Below are positions 29,651 through 39,854 of a stretch of 64,000 bases of DNA, piece by piece. The stretch's first letter is position 1. The number at the start of each line of letters is the position of its first letter. The DNA comes from CAVYWD01 sp963772225 (GTDB taxonomy: Bacteria > Myxococcota > Myxococcia > Myxococcales > UBA5297), in the NCBI GenBank assembly GCA_963772225.1, contig CAVYWD010000001.1, positions 620,001 through 684,000 on the forward strand. Reading direction: 5' to 3'. Position numbers and translations under genes: made by a program. The notes beneath the pieces are model-generated. The model did not search any database and had not been told where the DNA came from. It saw only the letters and a list, made by a program, of their open reading frames with translations.

Positions 29651-29817
29651 AGGCTATCACCAAGCTTCGGAGGAGAGGTGCCGCGCCGATCCTCGCGCCG
29701 ATCCTCGAGCACTGCCAAGCGAGGCTGCGCCTCTGACCGACCAGGCCTGTTGGAAAGAGTGCGGCGCAGCCTCGCGTCGATGGTTCGTAGTCGGTAAGAC
29801 CTCTTGAAGCAGGCCAC

Positions 29818-30375
29818 CTAGCGGATGAGCCGCTGAGGGCTCGCCTGGGCGAGGGACAAGGCGCGGTTCGCCTCCTCGGCGCCTTGGACGAGCTGAATGC
29901 GCGCCTGGTACAGGTCGCTCTGGCTCAGAGCGACTCGGGCCCCCGCGAGCGCGTCCAGGGCCATGAGCGCAGCGGAGGTCTCCTCCTCGCCGCCGAAGCG
30001 CGACGCCCCTTCCGCGCAGCGGGAGAGCGCACTCTGGGCGAAGTCGAGCTCGCCGGCGACGTCCTGCGAGCCCCCGGCGAGGATGATTTGAGCGTAGGAG
30101 AGCGAGTCCGCTCCCTGCGCGTAAAGGTCGACGCGCGCGAGTCGGTCGGCCTCGATGGCCTGGCCGCGCTGCTGGATCACCGCCAGGCGCTCATCCAGGA
30201 CTTCCGCTCGCTCGGCGCTCTGCGCGGCGAGCGCCTGCGCGTCCTGGATCTTCTCCTCCTGTCGCGCCGCCTGCTCTCGGAGCGACTGCACCTCGTCCTC
30301 CGAGGCAGAGGCAGGCGGCTCGGCGCCGGCTTGGGCGAGAACTGCGCTGGCAAGAGCAGCGAGGAACGCGCTCAT
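29818..30375 (-). CDS. Periplasmic coiled-coil protein of unknown function
   Basis: A 185-residue protein with a short signal peptide (MSAFLAALASAVLAQAGA) followed by a long predicted helix: residues ~28-75 (SLREQAARQEEKIQDAQALA and on) have heptad-like spacing of a coiled coil. The second half is alanine-rich helical with one cysteine (RCAEGASRFGGEEE). This resembles exported myxobacterial coiled-coil proteins in style only; no function can be named. The start ATG 30375 is set by the signal peptide. It diverges from the gene at 30481, sharing a ~100-base promoter region. Confidence 0.6.
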   Translation of the reverse strand: MSAFLAALASAVLAQAGAEPPASASEDEVQSLREQAARQEEKIQDAQALAAQSAERAEVLDERLAVIQQRGQAIEADRLARVDLYAQGADSLSYAQIILAGGSQDVAGELDFAQSALSRCAEGASRFGGEEETSAALMALDALAGARVALSQSDLYQARIQLVQGAEEANRALSLAQASPQRLIR

Positions 30376-30480
30376 GCCATGAGGTTGCGCATCGCTGCGC
30401 GGCGTCGGCGATTCTGTGATACTTGCGAGCGGCGAGCGAAAAAGCGCCGCGCGCGCCGCCCGAGTCAGGGAGAGAAGCCG

Positions 30481-31153
30481 TTGTCCGTCCCCGAGGATTC
30501 CGAGAGCCCTCCTTCTCCGAGCGCGGGCGACAAAGGCATCGCGCCGGGGGCCAAGGTCTGTGGGAACTGCCGGCTCTTCAAGCCGGTGATCGAAGCCCCT
30601 CAGGGCTGGACCGGCGAGTGCCGGGTGACGCTCGACCGCGGCATGTTTCCGGCCACCGCGCCCGTGTGCAACAGCTTCCTGGCCAAGGCGGCGCCGCTGC
30701 CGCGCGCGCTCAAGTCGGCCGACCGCCCGGCGGAGCGCCGGCCCCGCGTCGCCCCTCGAATCCGCCGCCGCCGAGCGGTCGGACGCCCCCATCCCGGAGC
30801 TCGAAGACATGACCCGCGAAGAGCTGAAGGCCCTCCTGCGCGAGGCGCTCCACGAATCCGACGTGCGGCTCGCGCCGAAGTGGGAAGGCGGCACGGTGGT
30901 GCTCAAGCCCGCGGACGCGGCGCTCCAGCCCAAGGAGCTGCCGGTCGACGCGCTCTTCCACAAGGTGGTGATGGTGCGCGACCGCCTGCGCGTGCTCGAG
31001 CAGAGGGTGAACGCACACCCGAAGCTCACCGACGCCGACAAGGTCGAGATGCAGCAGTACATCACCCGCTGCTACGGCTCCTTGACGAGCCTCAACCTCC
31101 TCTTCGCCGAGAAGGACGACCAGTTCGTCGGCGAAAAGGGGAAGACCGAGTAG
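30481..31153 (+). CDS. Four-cysteine protein of unknown function, frameshifted
   Basis: TTG 30481 with AGGGAG upstream opens a frame containing CGNCRLFKP...GECR...VCNSF, four cysteines spaced C-x2-C-x16-C-x15-C, suited to zinc or an iron-sulfur cluster. The frame fails at a CCCC run (30742-30745); removing one C joins it to the frame ending at 31153, whose product (MTREELKALLREALHESDV, later NAHPKLTDADKVEMQQYITR) is a well-ordered helical C-terminal half. The mended protein is about 223 residues. Spacing resembles high-potential iron proteins, but there is no export signal. Function unknown. Confidence 0.6.
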
Positions 31154-31188
31154 CGTCCGCGAAGGGGCGGGCCAGGGCGCGCCCCGCC

Positions 31189-31839
31189 TCATTCCTCGTC
31201 CAGCTTGATGAGCGCGCGCGCGTATCCTCGAAAGAGCGAGCGAAGCTCCTCCATTTCCACGGGCGGCTCGGTCGGCGGCAGCTCGGGCAGGCGGCCCGAG
31301 CGCAAGAAGGCGGCCTGAAGCAGGTTCTCCAAGCCCGGCCAGCCGAACTTGCGCCGGCAGTCCTCGAGCCCTCGTTCGAGGGTCAAACCGGGCTGTCTGA
31401 GGAGAAAGCAGAGGTCGACGTAGTCCTTGGGCTCGACCCGCTCGACCACCGCCGAGAGCTTGTTGGCGAGGATGTCGCGCAGGCCGTCGACGCGCAATTG
31501 TCCGCGACGCCGGCTGGGCTCTTCGATGGAGTCCACGTCGTAGCGGACGAACTCCACCTTGAGCGGCTCGCCGCGAACCCGCAGCAGGAACCCGAAGCGG
31601 TCCGCGACGCGGCGGGAGGACGTCGGCGGCTGATCGCCTATCGCGTTGACCAGCTGCACGACCGCCGTCGCCGAAAAAGGCTCGCGCGAGAACAGGTCGA
31701 GGTCCTCGCTGCTTCGATGGTGGAGATGGAACGTCGAAAGCGCGGTGCCGCCGCTCAGATAGAACGCTTCGGCGAGCGGGCTTTGGTCCAAGCCGTCGAG
31801 GAAGGCCTCCTGGCCGGGGGAAAGGTCACCGAGCCTCAC
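31189..31839 (-). CDS. AbiEii/AbiGii-type nucleotidyltransferase toxin
   Basis: A 216-residue protein of the AbiEii family, toxins of the nucleotidyltransferase fold found in type IV-like toxin-antitoxin and abortive infection systems. The fold's core is seen: FYLSGGTALSTFHLHHRSSE with the active DLDLF just after (near residues 26-50), then a third acidic position in KVEFVRYD, and the family's DILANKLSAVVERVEPKDYVD block near residue 135. The GTG start at 31839 overlaps the preceding small gene by 14 bases, so the two are coupled. Members are thought to transfer nucleotides to tRNA ends or proteins; the target here is unknown. Confidence 0.82.
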   Translation of the reverse strand: MRLGDLSPGQEAFLDGLDQSPLAEAFYLSGGTALSTFHLHHRSSEDLDLFSREPFSATAVVQLVNAIGDQPPTSSRRVADRFGFLLRVRGEPLKVEFVRYDVDSIEEPSRRRGQLRVDGLRDILANKLSAVVERVEPKDYVDLCFLLRQPGLTLERGLEDCRRKFGWPGLENLLQAAFLRSGRLPELPPTEPPVEMEELRSLFRGYARALIKLDEE

Positions 31840-32065
31840 GCCCCGCCTCCCTCTCGCGCCACGCCTCCTCGTACAGCTCGATGAGCTCTCGGATCTCGGG
31901 CGCCAGCCGGAGCGTCCCACGGTGGGCGAACAGCAGCTCGACGGTTCGCCGATCGCGCCCGAAGGCGGGAAACCAGTCGGCGATCCGCTGCAGGCGCCAG
32001 AGCAGGTCCTCCGGGGGCACCTCGTAGTCCCAAACCAGGCACGCGGGGATGTCGAGCGAGCTCAC
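31826..32065 (-). CDS. Small partner (putative antitoxin) of the AbiEii-type toxin
   Basis: A 79-residue protein starting at GTG 32065. Text such as PACLVWDYEVPPEDLLWRL and RRTVELLFAHRGTLRLAPEI suggests a compact helical fold; it resembles the small DUF6922-like proteins often found before AbiEii genes. Its stop overlaps the toxin start by 14 bases. Position and size argue for antitoxin or co-factor, but it lacks the winged-helix DNA-binding domain of classic AbiEi antitoxins, so neutralisation would work differently. Confidence 0.6.
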   Translation of the reverse strand: MSSLDIPACLVWDYEVPPEDLLWRLQRIADWFPAFGRDRRTVELLFAHRGTLRLAPEIRELIELYEEAWREREAGREAR

Positions 32066-32167
32066 TTCGTGAGTCTAAGCCCGCGCCGAGGCAGAGGCAC
32101 TCGGGAACTTGGCGGCGCGCGCCGCCGGATTCCCTGCGCGCCGGCCGTTCCCGAGTAGAATCCGCGC

Positions 32168-33076
32168 GTGCTCGCCCTCGAGACGCGCGGACTCGCCAAG
32201 ACCTTTGCCGGCCCCTTCGGCCGCCGCGGCCCACAGGCCCTGCGCGGCGTCGACCTCGAGGTGCCGCGCGGCACGGCCTTCGGGCTGATCGGCCTCAACG
32301 GCGCCGGGAAGACCACGTTCATCAAGGCGCTGCTCGGGGTGCTCCGGCCCAGCGGCGGCGAGGTGCGCGTCCTGGGCGGCAGCCCCGACGACCCGGCCGT
32401 CCGCCGGCGCATCGGCTACCTCCCCGAGCGACTCCACCTCCCGAGCTCGCTCAAGCCCAGCCAGTTTCTGGCGAGCGTGGCGCGGCTCAAGGGCCTCTCC
32501 CCCGAGCCGGCGATGCTCCAGGCGGCGGTCGCGCGCGTCGGCCTGGCCGAGGCGGCGCCCCGCGCCATCGGCGGCTTCTCCAAGGGCATGAAGCAGCGCC
32601 TGGGGCTCGCCGCGGCTCTCCTCGGCGCCCCGGAGCTGCTCGTGCTCGACGAGCCCACCGACGGCATCGACCCCATCGGCCGCATGGAGGTCCGGCAAAT
32701 CCTCGCCGAGGAGCGCGCGCGCGGCGCCACCCTCTTCCTCAACTCGCACCTCTTGTCCGAGACCGAGCGGGTCTGCGACCGCATCGGCATCCTGTCGGCC
32801 GGGCGCCTCGTCCGCGAGGGCCCGCTGGACGAGCTCTGCCGCGCCTCGCCGCGGTGGACGATGCGCTTCGCCCAGGGCGCGAGCGCCGAGGCCCTCTCGC
32901 GCCTGGGCCTCACGCCCGCCGGACCGGGGCTCTTCCACTGCGAGGCGCCCGACGCCCTCGCGCTCAACGGCGTGCTCGAGCGCGCGCGGAGCCAGGGCGC
33001 GCTCCTCGTCGAGCTCAGCCGCGACGGCCAGGAGCTGGAGCAGGTGCTGGCCCAGGCCGTGGGGAAGGTCGCATGA
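32168..33076 (+). CDS. ABC-2 type exporter ATP-binding protein
   Basis: A 302-residue ABC ATPase. Walker A GLNGAGKTT near residues 43-51, Q-loop region IGYLPERLHLPSSLKP, signature FSKGMKQRLGLAAAL, Walker B LLVLDEPTDGID, and H-loop NSHLL are intact. The YLPERLHL region and a C-terminal regulatory extension of ~80 residues place it with CcmA/NosF-like exporters. GTG start at 32168. The stop overlaps the following permease gene (ATGA), so both are made together. The exported substrate is unknown; the cluster also contains an exported protein gene (33912). Confidence 0.9.
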   Translation: MLALETRGLAKTFAGPFGRRGPQALRGVDLEVPRGTAFGLIGLNGAGKTTFIKALLGVLRPSGGEVRVLGGSPDDPAVRRRIGYLPERLHLPSSLKPSQFLASVARLKGLSPEPAMLQAAVARVGLAEAAPRAIGGFSKGMKQRLGLAAALLGAPELLVLDEPTDGIDPIGRMEVRQILAEERARGATLFLNSHLLSETERVCDRIGILSAGRLVREGPLDELCRASPRWTMRFAQGASAEALSRLGLTPAGPGLFHCEAPDALALNGVLERARSQGALLVELSRDGQELEQVLAQAVGKVA

Positions 33077-33909
33077 AAGCCGCCGTCGCCGTCGCCGCCG
33101 ACGTCCTGCGCGAGGCGGCCTCGCGCAAGTGGTTCCTGGGGCTCTTCATCGCCATCACCCTCGCCCTCGCCGCGCTGAGCGTCGGGCTGCGCCTCGAGGT
33201 GGTCGACGGGGCGCTGTCGGCGACGCGCCTGTTCGGGAACCTCTGGACCGCCGACATCCGCTCGGTCGACGTGGCGCTCCGCCCCGTCTTCGAGGCGGCG
33301 TCCTACCTCGTCTACTACGGCGGCCTCGCTTTCGGGGTCCTCGCCTGCGCCGACTTCGGGCCGAGCCTTCTCGCCCCGGGGCGCATCGAGCACCTGCTCT
33401 CACTGCCGGTGCGCCGCTGGGAGCTGTTCGCGGGGACGTTCCTGGGCGTCTTCTCCCTGGCGGCGCTCGGGGCCCTCTACGGCTCGGGCGGCATTCTGGT
33501 GTTGCTCGGGCTCAAGTCGGGCGTCTGGACGCTGCGCCCCCTGGCCGCCGGCCTGCTCACCTCCTTGAGCTTCGCGGCCCTCTACGCCCCCATGCTCACC
33601 GCGGCCCTCTTCGTGCGCAGCGCCGCCTTCTGCGCGGCGGTGGGGGCGCTGTTCTTCGCGGGCGGGGTGGTGGCGAGCTACCGCGCCAGCATCGCTCCCA
33701 TGTTCGAGCCGGGCCTCTCGCGGGCCTGCTTCAAAGCCCTCACGGCGGCGCTGCCGAGGGTCAGCGCGCTGGCCGACGCGTCGGCGGCATTGGCCGGCTC
33801 GGGTCGGCTCGATCTCTCGCGGCTCGCGGAGCTCCTCGCCGGCCTCTCGGCCTTCGCGCTGGCCGCGCTGGCGCTGGGCATTTGGCGCTTCGAGCAAAAG
33901 GACTTTTGA
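33073..33909 (+). CDS. ABC-2 type permease
   Basis: A 278-residue integral membrane protein with about six hydrophobic helices (residues ~20-40, 75-95, 115-140, 150-175, 185-210 and 250-272), beginning MKAAVAVAADVLREAASRKW and ending IWRFEQKDF, the usual end of ABC-2 permeases. It pairs with the ATPase encoded immediately upstream (ATGA overlap). The LLAPGRIEHLLSLPVRRWEL stretch between helices matches the cytoplasmic coupling segment of this class. Two bases after its stop the next gene begins, so the operon has three genes. Confidence 0.85.
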   Translation: MKAAVAVAADVLREAASRKWFLGLFIAITLALAALSVGLRLEVVDGALSATRLFGNLWTADIRSVDVALRPVFEAASYLVYYGGLAFGVLACADFGPSLLAPGRIEHLLSLPVRRWELFAGTFLGVFSLAALGALYGSGGILVLLGLKSGVWTLRPLAAGLLTSLSFAALYAPMLTAALFVRSAAFCAAVGALFFAGGVVASYRASIAPMFEPGLSRACFKALTAALPRVSALADASAALAGSGRLDLSRLAELLAGLSAFALAALALGIWRFEQKDF

Positions 33910-33911
33910 AG

Positions 33912-35031
33912 ATGCGACGCCGCCCCCGCGCGCCCTGGCTCCTCGCCGCCCTGTCGCTCCTCGCGCTCGCCACCTGGCTCATGGCTCGGGCCGACGGGCC
34001 GGCCAGGGAGAGCTCAGGGGCGGCGGAGCGCGTCCAGTTTCCTCACCCGTACGACGAGGCCGCGCGCGAGCGCCGGCTCAAGCGCGAGGCTCTGCAGCCC
34101 CCTGCCCCCGCGGGCGCGGCGCCCTCGCGGCCAGCCCGCCCGCGCGACCCGGTGCTCGCCGCCTTTCCCGGCGGCCTGGGGAAGTCGACCGTGGTGCTCG
34201 AGGCCAACGCGCTCCTGGAGTCGCCTTTGGGAAAGCTGCTCCTCGCCTGCCTGCGCCACGGCGGCGGCCCGGACCTCTTGGAGGAGCTCCGCCAGCGCGC
34301 CAACCTGGACCTCACGCGCGACCTCGACCGCGTCGCCGCCGCAGGCGACGGAGTGATGGTCGCCTCGGGCAACTTCGAGCGGGTGCCCTGGTCGGAGCTG
34401 TTCGACCGGGCCAACGCCCGGCCGCTGGGCGACCAGGCGACCCTCTACGAGCTGGTCCCACGGGAAGGCGACGAGGCCGGGCCGCGCTCGTTCGCCGTCT
34501 GGAAGAACCAGCTCCTCCTCACCGGATTCGAGCGCACAGGAGCTTCGACAGGCGGTCGACCGCATCGAGGGTCGCTCGCCCGAGGAGCCTCCCGCCTTGG
34601 GCGAAGATGCGGCCTACGGCGAGCTCTACGGGGTCCTGGGCAGCGACTTCTTCGACTCGGTGCTGGGGCAGAGCGAGCCGGAGCTGGCGCAGCGCCTCCG
34701 GGAAGTGGCGAGCCGCGTCGAGCTCCACGCCAACGCCATGGGCGACGTGGCCATCACCGCCCAAGTCACCGGGGCGGACGCCGACAAGGTGCGCGCCCTG
34801 GCCTCCTCCTTCGGTGGCCTGCTCGCGCTCGGCCGTCTCAAGGCGCAGGCGAGCGGCGACAAGCCGCTCGCCGAGCTGCTCGACCTCGCTCGCGTGGTCC
34901 CCAGGGGCAACCGCTTCGACCTGGAGCTCGCGGTGCCCATGGCATGGCTGGAGAACCAGCTCGCGTTCTGCAAGGAGCCGAGGACCCGGCCCACGGAGGC
35001 GAGCGGAGCGCCGGCCGCGGCCCAGCCTTGA
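33912..35031 (+). CDS. Membrane-anchored protein of unknown function, third gene of the ABC-2 operon, frameshifted
   Basis: From ATG 33912 the product has a signal anchor (APWLLAALSLLALATWLMA), a Pro/Arg linker and a soluble domain (LGKSTVVLEANALLESPLGK, then RDLDRVAAAGDGVMVASGNF). At about 34533 the frame breaks; removing one base joins ...LLLTGFE to AQELRQAVDRIEGRSPEEPP and an ordered C-terminal half ending at 35031. The mended protein is ~372 residues. I do not recognise a family. Its position behind an ABC-2 pair suggests an accessory or substrate-binding role on the periplasmic side, but nothing in the sequence proves it. Confidence 0.6.
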
Positions 35032-35137
35032 CCCTCCGGGCGCGCTCACCGACCCGCGATCGAGACCTCGACGCGCCGGCTCAGGGCCCATCGGGCGGTC
35101 CCCATCGGGCGGCGCGGCTGGTATCTTGGCGCCCTCA

Positions 35138-36220
35138 ATGTCGGGGGCATCCATGGAAGAAGGCGAGCTCCTCAAGGAGCTCAACCGCACGGTCGAAGAA
35201 CTCCAGGCCTTCAACGAGATCGGCAAGGCGCTGACGTCGACGCTCGACATCGGCGAGGTGCTCGAGCTGATCATGGACAAGGTCGGGGAGCTCCTGCACC
35301 CGGCGAACTTCTCGCTGCTCCTGCTGGACGAGGCGGCGGGCGCCCTCACCTTCGAGATCGTCGTGGGCCCGTTCGCCGCCAGGCTTCGCGGCCTGCGGCT
35401 GAAGATGGGCGAGGGGCTCGCCGGCTGGGTGGCCCGGGAGGGCCAGGCGCTGCTGGTGGTCGACGCCACGGCCGACCCGCGATTCTCCGAGCGCTTCGAC
35501 GAGGCCACGCTCTTCAAGACCCGCTCGGTGGTCGCGGTGCCGCTGCGCTCCAAGGCCCACGTCCTGGGGGTCATCGAGCTCGTCAACGGGCCGTCGCAGC
35601 TTCCGTTCCACGAGAAGGACCTGAAGACCCTGAGCTCCATCGCCGACTACGCCGCCATCGCCCTGGAGAACGCGCGCAACTTCCGCCGGGTGGAGGAGCT
35701 GACGGTCACCGACGAGCACACCGGGCTCTTCAACTGCCGGCACCTGATGAACACCCTCTCGACGGAAATCGTCCGAGCCCGGCGCTTCGGCCACCCCATC
35801 TCGCTGGTGTTCTTCGACCTCGACCGCTTCAAGCGGGTCAACGACACCCACGGCCACCGGTGTGGCTCGGCGCTCCTGAAGGAGTGCGGGCAGATCGTCC
35901 GCGCCACCCTGCGCTCCACCGACATCGCCACGCGCTACGGCGGCGACGAGTTCGTGTGCCTCTTGCCCGAGACCAGCAAGGACCTGGCCCTGGTCTGCGC
36001 CGCGCGGCTTCGCGAGGCCATCGCCCAGCGGCGCTTCCTGCAGCCGATGGGCCTCGAGGTACGGGTCACCGCCTCGTTCGGCGTCTCCACCTTCCCCGAC
36101 GACGGGACGGACGAGGAGGCGCTCCTGCGGCAGGCGGACCTGGCCATGTACCGGGTCAAGGACTCCGGCCGCGACGACGTGGCCGCAGCTCCGGGCGCCA
36201 CGGGGAGCGGAGCCGCCTAG
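35138..36220 (+). CDS. GAF-GGDEF diguanylate cyclase
   Basis: A 360-residue soluble signalling protein. Residues ~20-190 form a GAF sensor domain (VLELIMDKVGELLHPANFSL, then GEGLAGWVAREGQALLVVD). Residues ~195-350 form a GGDEF domain with intact active site YGGDEF and the substrate segment DLDRFKRVNDTHGH; it should make cyclic-di-GMP from two GTP. The inhibitory I-site RxxD upstream of GGDEF reads RSTD, so feedback inhibition is possible. The start could be ATG 35138 or 35153; neither has a strong ribosome site. The signal sensed by the GAF domain is unknown. Confidence 0.93.
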   Translation: MSGASMEEGELLKELNRTVEELQAFNEIGKALTSTLDIGEVLELIMDKVGELLHPANFSLLLLDEAAGALTFEIVVGPFAARLRGLRLKMGEGLAGWVAREGQALLVVDATADPRFSERFDEATLFKTRSVVAVPLRSKAHVLGVIELVNGPSQLPFHEKDLKTLSSIADYAAIALENARNFRRVEELTVTDEHTGLFNCRHLMNTLSTEIVRARRFGHPISLVFFDLDRFKRVNDTHGHRCGSALLKECGQIVRATLRSTDIATRYGGDEFVCLLPETSKDLALVCAARLREAIAQRRFLQPMGLEVRVTASFGVSTFPDDGTDEEALLRQADLAMYRVKDSGRDDVAAAPGATGSGAA

Positions 36221-36270
36221 CACCCGCCGCCGAAAGTCGATTTGGGACCTTCGTCGCCGTCCAGTCCAGG

Positions 36271-36296
36271 CCCACGTCGAGCGCCCACGTGAACGT
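36271..36296. repeat. Isolated copy of the S23-element repeat end
   Basis: These 26 bases differ at one position from 41075-41100, the outer part of the right inverted-repeat arm flanking the S23 gene. Here there is no S23 gene nearby. It lies in the 204-base space between the GGDEF gene and the convergent sigma-54 activator gene, and may be a relic or solo end of the same element. Confidence 0.6.
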
Positions 36297-36424
36297 CGAC
36301 CGGCATGCCCTGGGCGGCGTCCATCCGGGAACGAACCTAAGGCGCCTGGCACCGCCCCTGGGCGGATTCGCGCTCAGGCTGCCCCTTTTCGGCCGGCGAA
36401 GCGCTCGAGCTCGGGGCGGCGCGC

Positions 36425-37831
<1,407 letters not shown>

Positions 37832-37870
37832 GAGCGCCCCCTGCCTGCTTGGAGACGCGCGCGCGAAAAC

Positions 37871-37903
37871 CGTTGCAGCAGCGCGAACGCTCGAGTTGCA
37901 ACG
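37871..37903. promoter_or_regulatory. Inverted repeat, possible activator binding site
   Basis: CGTTGCA (37871-37877) and TGCAACG (37897-37903) are perfect inverted 7-mers 19 bases apart in the 217-base space between the sigma-54 activator and the operon it faces. Enhancer-type sites for such activators are dyads placed 80-200 bases upstream of the promoter, which this matches. No convincing -24/-12 element was found, so the assignment is tentative. Confidence 0.35.
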
Positions 37904-38048
37904 CCGCCGCAAACGGGTGCAGGTCGCCTCAAATCATTGAATCCTCAGGAGCGGCAGTCGCGGCACGACCCGTGAAGAGGAACGAGGGCGAACCCCACAC
38001 AGCGCCGGCGATGCCGAGCATTGCCCGCGACTCTAAGGAGAGAAGCCG

Positions 38049-39260
38049 ATGAACGACGCCACGAACACTACCGAATCCGCCAGCCGCCCTCTCGAAGTCG
38101 CCGAGGTGCTTCGCCGGATCGACTCTGGGCAACAGCTCCTCGTACTCGACGTGCGCAATTCGGAGGACGCCGCGCGCTGGAAGCTCGAGGGCCTGAAACC
38201 GGCGGACATCCTGCCCATCCCCTATTTCGAGTTCCTGGAGGCCCCGGAAGCAGCCGTCGCCCAGGTGCCGCGCGATCGCGGGGAGGTCGCGGTCCTCTGC
38301 GCCAAGGGCAGCACCTCCGTCTTCGTGACGGACCTGCTGCGCAAAGCCGGCATCCCGGCCCGCAGCATCGCCGGCGGCATGATCGCCTACGGCGCCCACT
38401 TGGAGCCGGTCAAGGTGCCGCTCGAAACCAGTGACGAGGGCCGCTTCGAGATCTGGCAGATCAACCGCCGAGGCAAGGGCTGCCTCTCGTACCTGGTGCG
38501 CGCGGGCGACGAGGCGCTCCTGGTCGACCCCACGCGCGACGCCGAGGCCTACCGCGCCTTCGCCGCCCAGCTGGGCACCCGAATCGTGCACATCTTGGAC
38601 ACGCACGTCCACGCGGACCACATCAGCAGCGGCCCGAAGCTCGCCAAGGATTTGGGCGCCCGCTACTTCGTCGCCGCCGGCGAAGACTTTTCCCTGGCCC
38701 AATCGGTCGCCCCGTTGCGGGACGGCGAGGAGATCCGCCTGGGCGACGGAAAGGGCGGCGCGGTCGCAGTGCAGATCCTCGCCACGCCGGGCCACACGCC
38801 GGGCTCGACCTCCTACCTCGTCGCGGGGCGATACCTCCTCTCGGGGGACACCCTCTTCGTCAGCGGCGTCGGGCGCCCCGACCTCGGCGGCCAGGCCGAG
38901 CGCTGGGGCAAGGCGCTCTTCCGGACGTTGCGGGAGCGCATCCCCTCCCTCCCGGACAACACCATGGTGCTGCCCGGTCACTTCGCCTCGATCGCGGAGA
39001 TGGGCGCGGGCAAGGTCGTCTCGGCGCGCCTGGGCGACCTGCGCCGGACCGCGCCCGAGCTCGCCATCGAGAGCGAGGGCGAGTTCCTCGAAGCGATGAA
39101 GGAAGGCGTGCGCGAGGCGCCCGCGGTCTATCAGGAGATCATCCGCGTCAACCTCGGCCTGAGCCCCTTGGACGAAGAGCTGGCGACCCAGTGGGAGCTC
39201 GGCAAGAACGAGTGCGCGGCCACGGCCCAGGCTCGGATGCGGGCCGCCCGAGCCGCGTGA
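38049..39260 (+). CDS. Rhodanese-metallo-beta-lactamase fusion (persulfide dioxygenase-like)
   Basis: A 403-residue two-domain protein. Residues ~15-120 are a rhodanese domain with active cysteine Cys84 in VLCAKGSTS. Residues ~130-400 are a metallo-beta-lactamase fold with metal site THVHADH (His186, His188, Asp190, His191), TPGHTPGSTSY, SGDTLF and GVGRPDL, the pattern of ETHE1-type persulfide dioxygenases that oxidise glutathione persulfide to sulfite. In the well-studied natural fusion the dioxygenase comes first and the rhodanese second; here the order is reversed. AAGGAGA precedes the ATG. Two YeeE/YedE genes follow in an operon. Confidence 0.88.
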   Translation: MNDATNTTESASRPLEVAEVLRRIDSGQQLLVLDVRNSEDAARWKLEGLKPADILPIPYFEFLEAPEAAVAQVPRDRGEVAVLCAKGSTSVFVTDLLRKAGIPARSIAGGMIAYGAHLEPVKVPLETSDEGRFEIWQINRRGKGCLSYLVRAGDEALLVDPTRDAEAYRAFAAQLGTRIVHILDTHVHADHISSGPKLAKDLGARYFVAAGEDFSLAQSVAPLRDGEEIRLGDGKGGAVAVQILATPGHTPGSTSYLVAGRYLLSGDTLFVSGVGRPDLGGQAERWGKALFRTLRERIPSLPDNTMVLPGHFASIAEMGAGKVVSARLGDLRRTAPELAIESEGEFLEAMKEGVREAPAVYQEIIRVNLGLSPLDEELATQWELGKNECAATAQARMRAARAA

Positions 39261-39290
39261 CCCCGGGCGAATCCACGAGGGCCAAGAACC

Positions 39291-39854
39291 ATGAACGACA
39301 GCCTCGAGGTCCTGCAGATGAAGCCCTTCGAGTCGAAGGCGAGGGCGCCCAGCGTTCTGGATTGGCGCGCCGGCGCCGTGCTCCTCGGCCTGCTGCTCAC
39401 ACTGGCGGTGGGCATCGCCAAGCCCATCGGCGTATCCACCGCCTACTGCACGACCTGGGGCATGGCGCTCAAGCAGCTGGTGCCGCGCTGGGCGGAGGCG
39501 AGCCCCTATCTCCAGAAGGTGGGGATGGCGGTGACGCCCGAGTGGATGCTGGTTCTCGGCACCGCCCTGGGCGGGCTGGCCGCCGCGCTGGCCTCGCGCT
39601 CGCGCACCCGCGAAGCGGTCCCCGCGACCTGGGCCGAGCGCTTCGGCCCCTCCGAGGGCCTGCGCTTCGCGGGGGCGTTCGCGGGCGGCGCGCTGGTCCT
39701 GTTCGGAGCTCGACTCGCCGGAGGCTGCACCAGCGGCCACATCCTGAGCGGCATGAGCCAGCTCGCCGCCTCCGGCTTCGTCTTCGCGGCGGCCACCTTC
39801 GCTTCGGGGATGCTCGTCGCTCGGCTCGTCTACGGAAAGGGCGCCAGGCCATGA
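39291..39854 (+). CDS. YeeE/YedE-family sulfur transporter, first half
   Basis: A 187-residue membrane protein with about four or five helices. The family's cysteine motif is seen in LAGGCTSGHILSGMSQLAAS near residue 145, and an earlier cysteine in STAYCTTWGMALK near residue 53. YeeE/YedE proteins carry thiosulfate or related sulfur species; half-size members work in pairs. Its stop overlaps the next gene's ATG (ATGA), so the two halves are made together. It lies 30 bases after the persulfide dioxygenase-like gene. Confidence 0.87.
   Translation: MNDSLEVLQMKPFESKARAPSVLDWRAGAVLLGLLLTLAVGIAKPIGVSTAYCTTWGMALKQLVPRWAEASPYLQKVGMAVTPEWMLVLGTALGGLAAALASRSRTREAVPATWAERFGPSEGLRFAGAFAGGALVLFGARLAGGCTSGHILSGMSQLAASGFVFAAATFASGMLVARLVYGKGARP

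Noticed and set aside
37955..37980. Possible sigma-54 promoter (GGCACG) upstream of the persulfide operon
   Set aside because: The -24-like GGCACG is followed at the right distance by GTGA rather than TTGC; the match is too weak to call.
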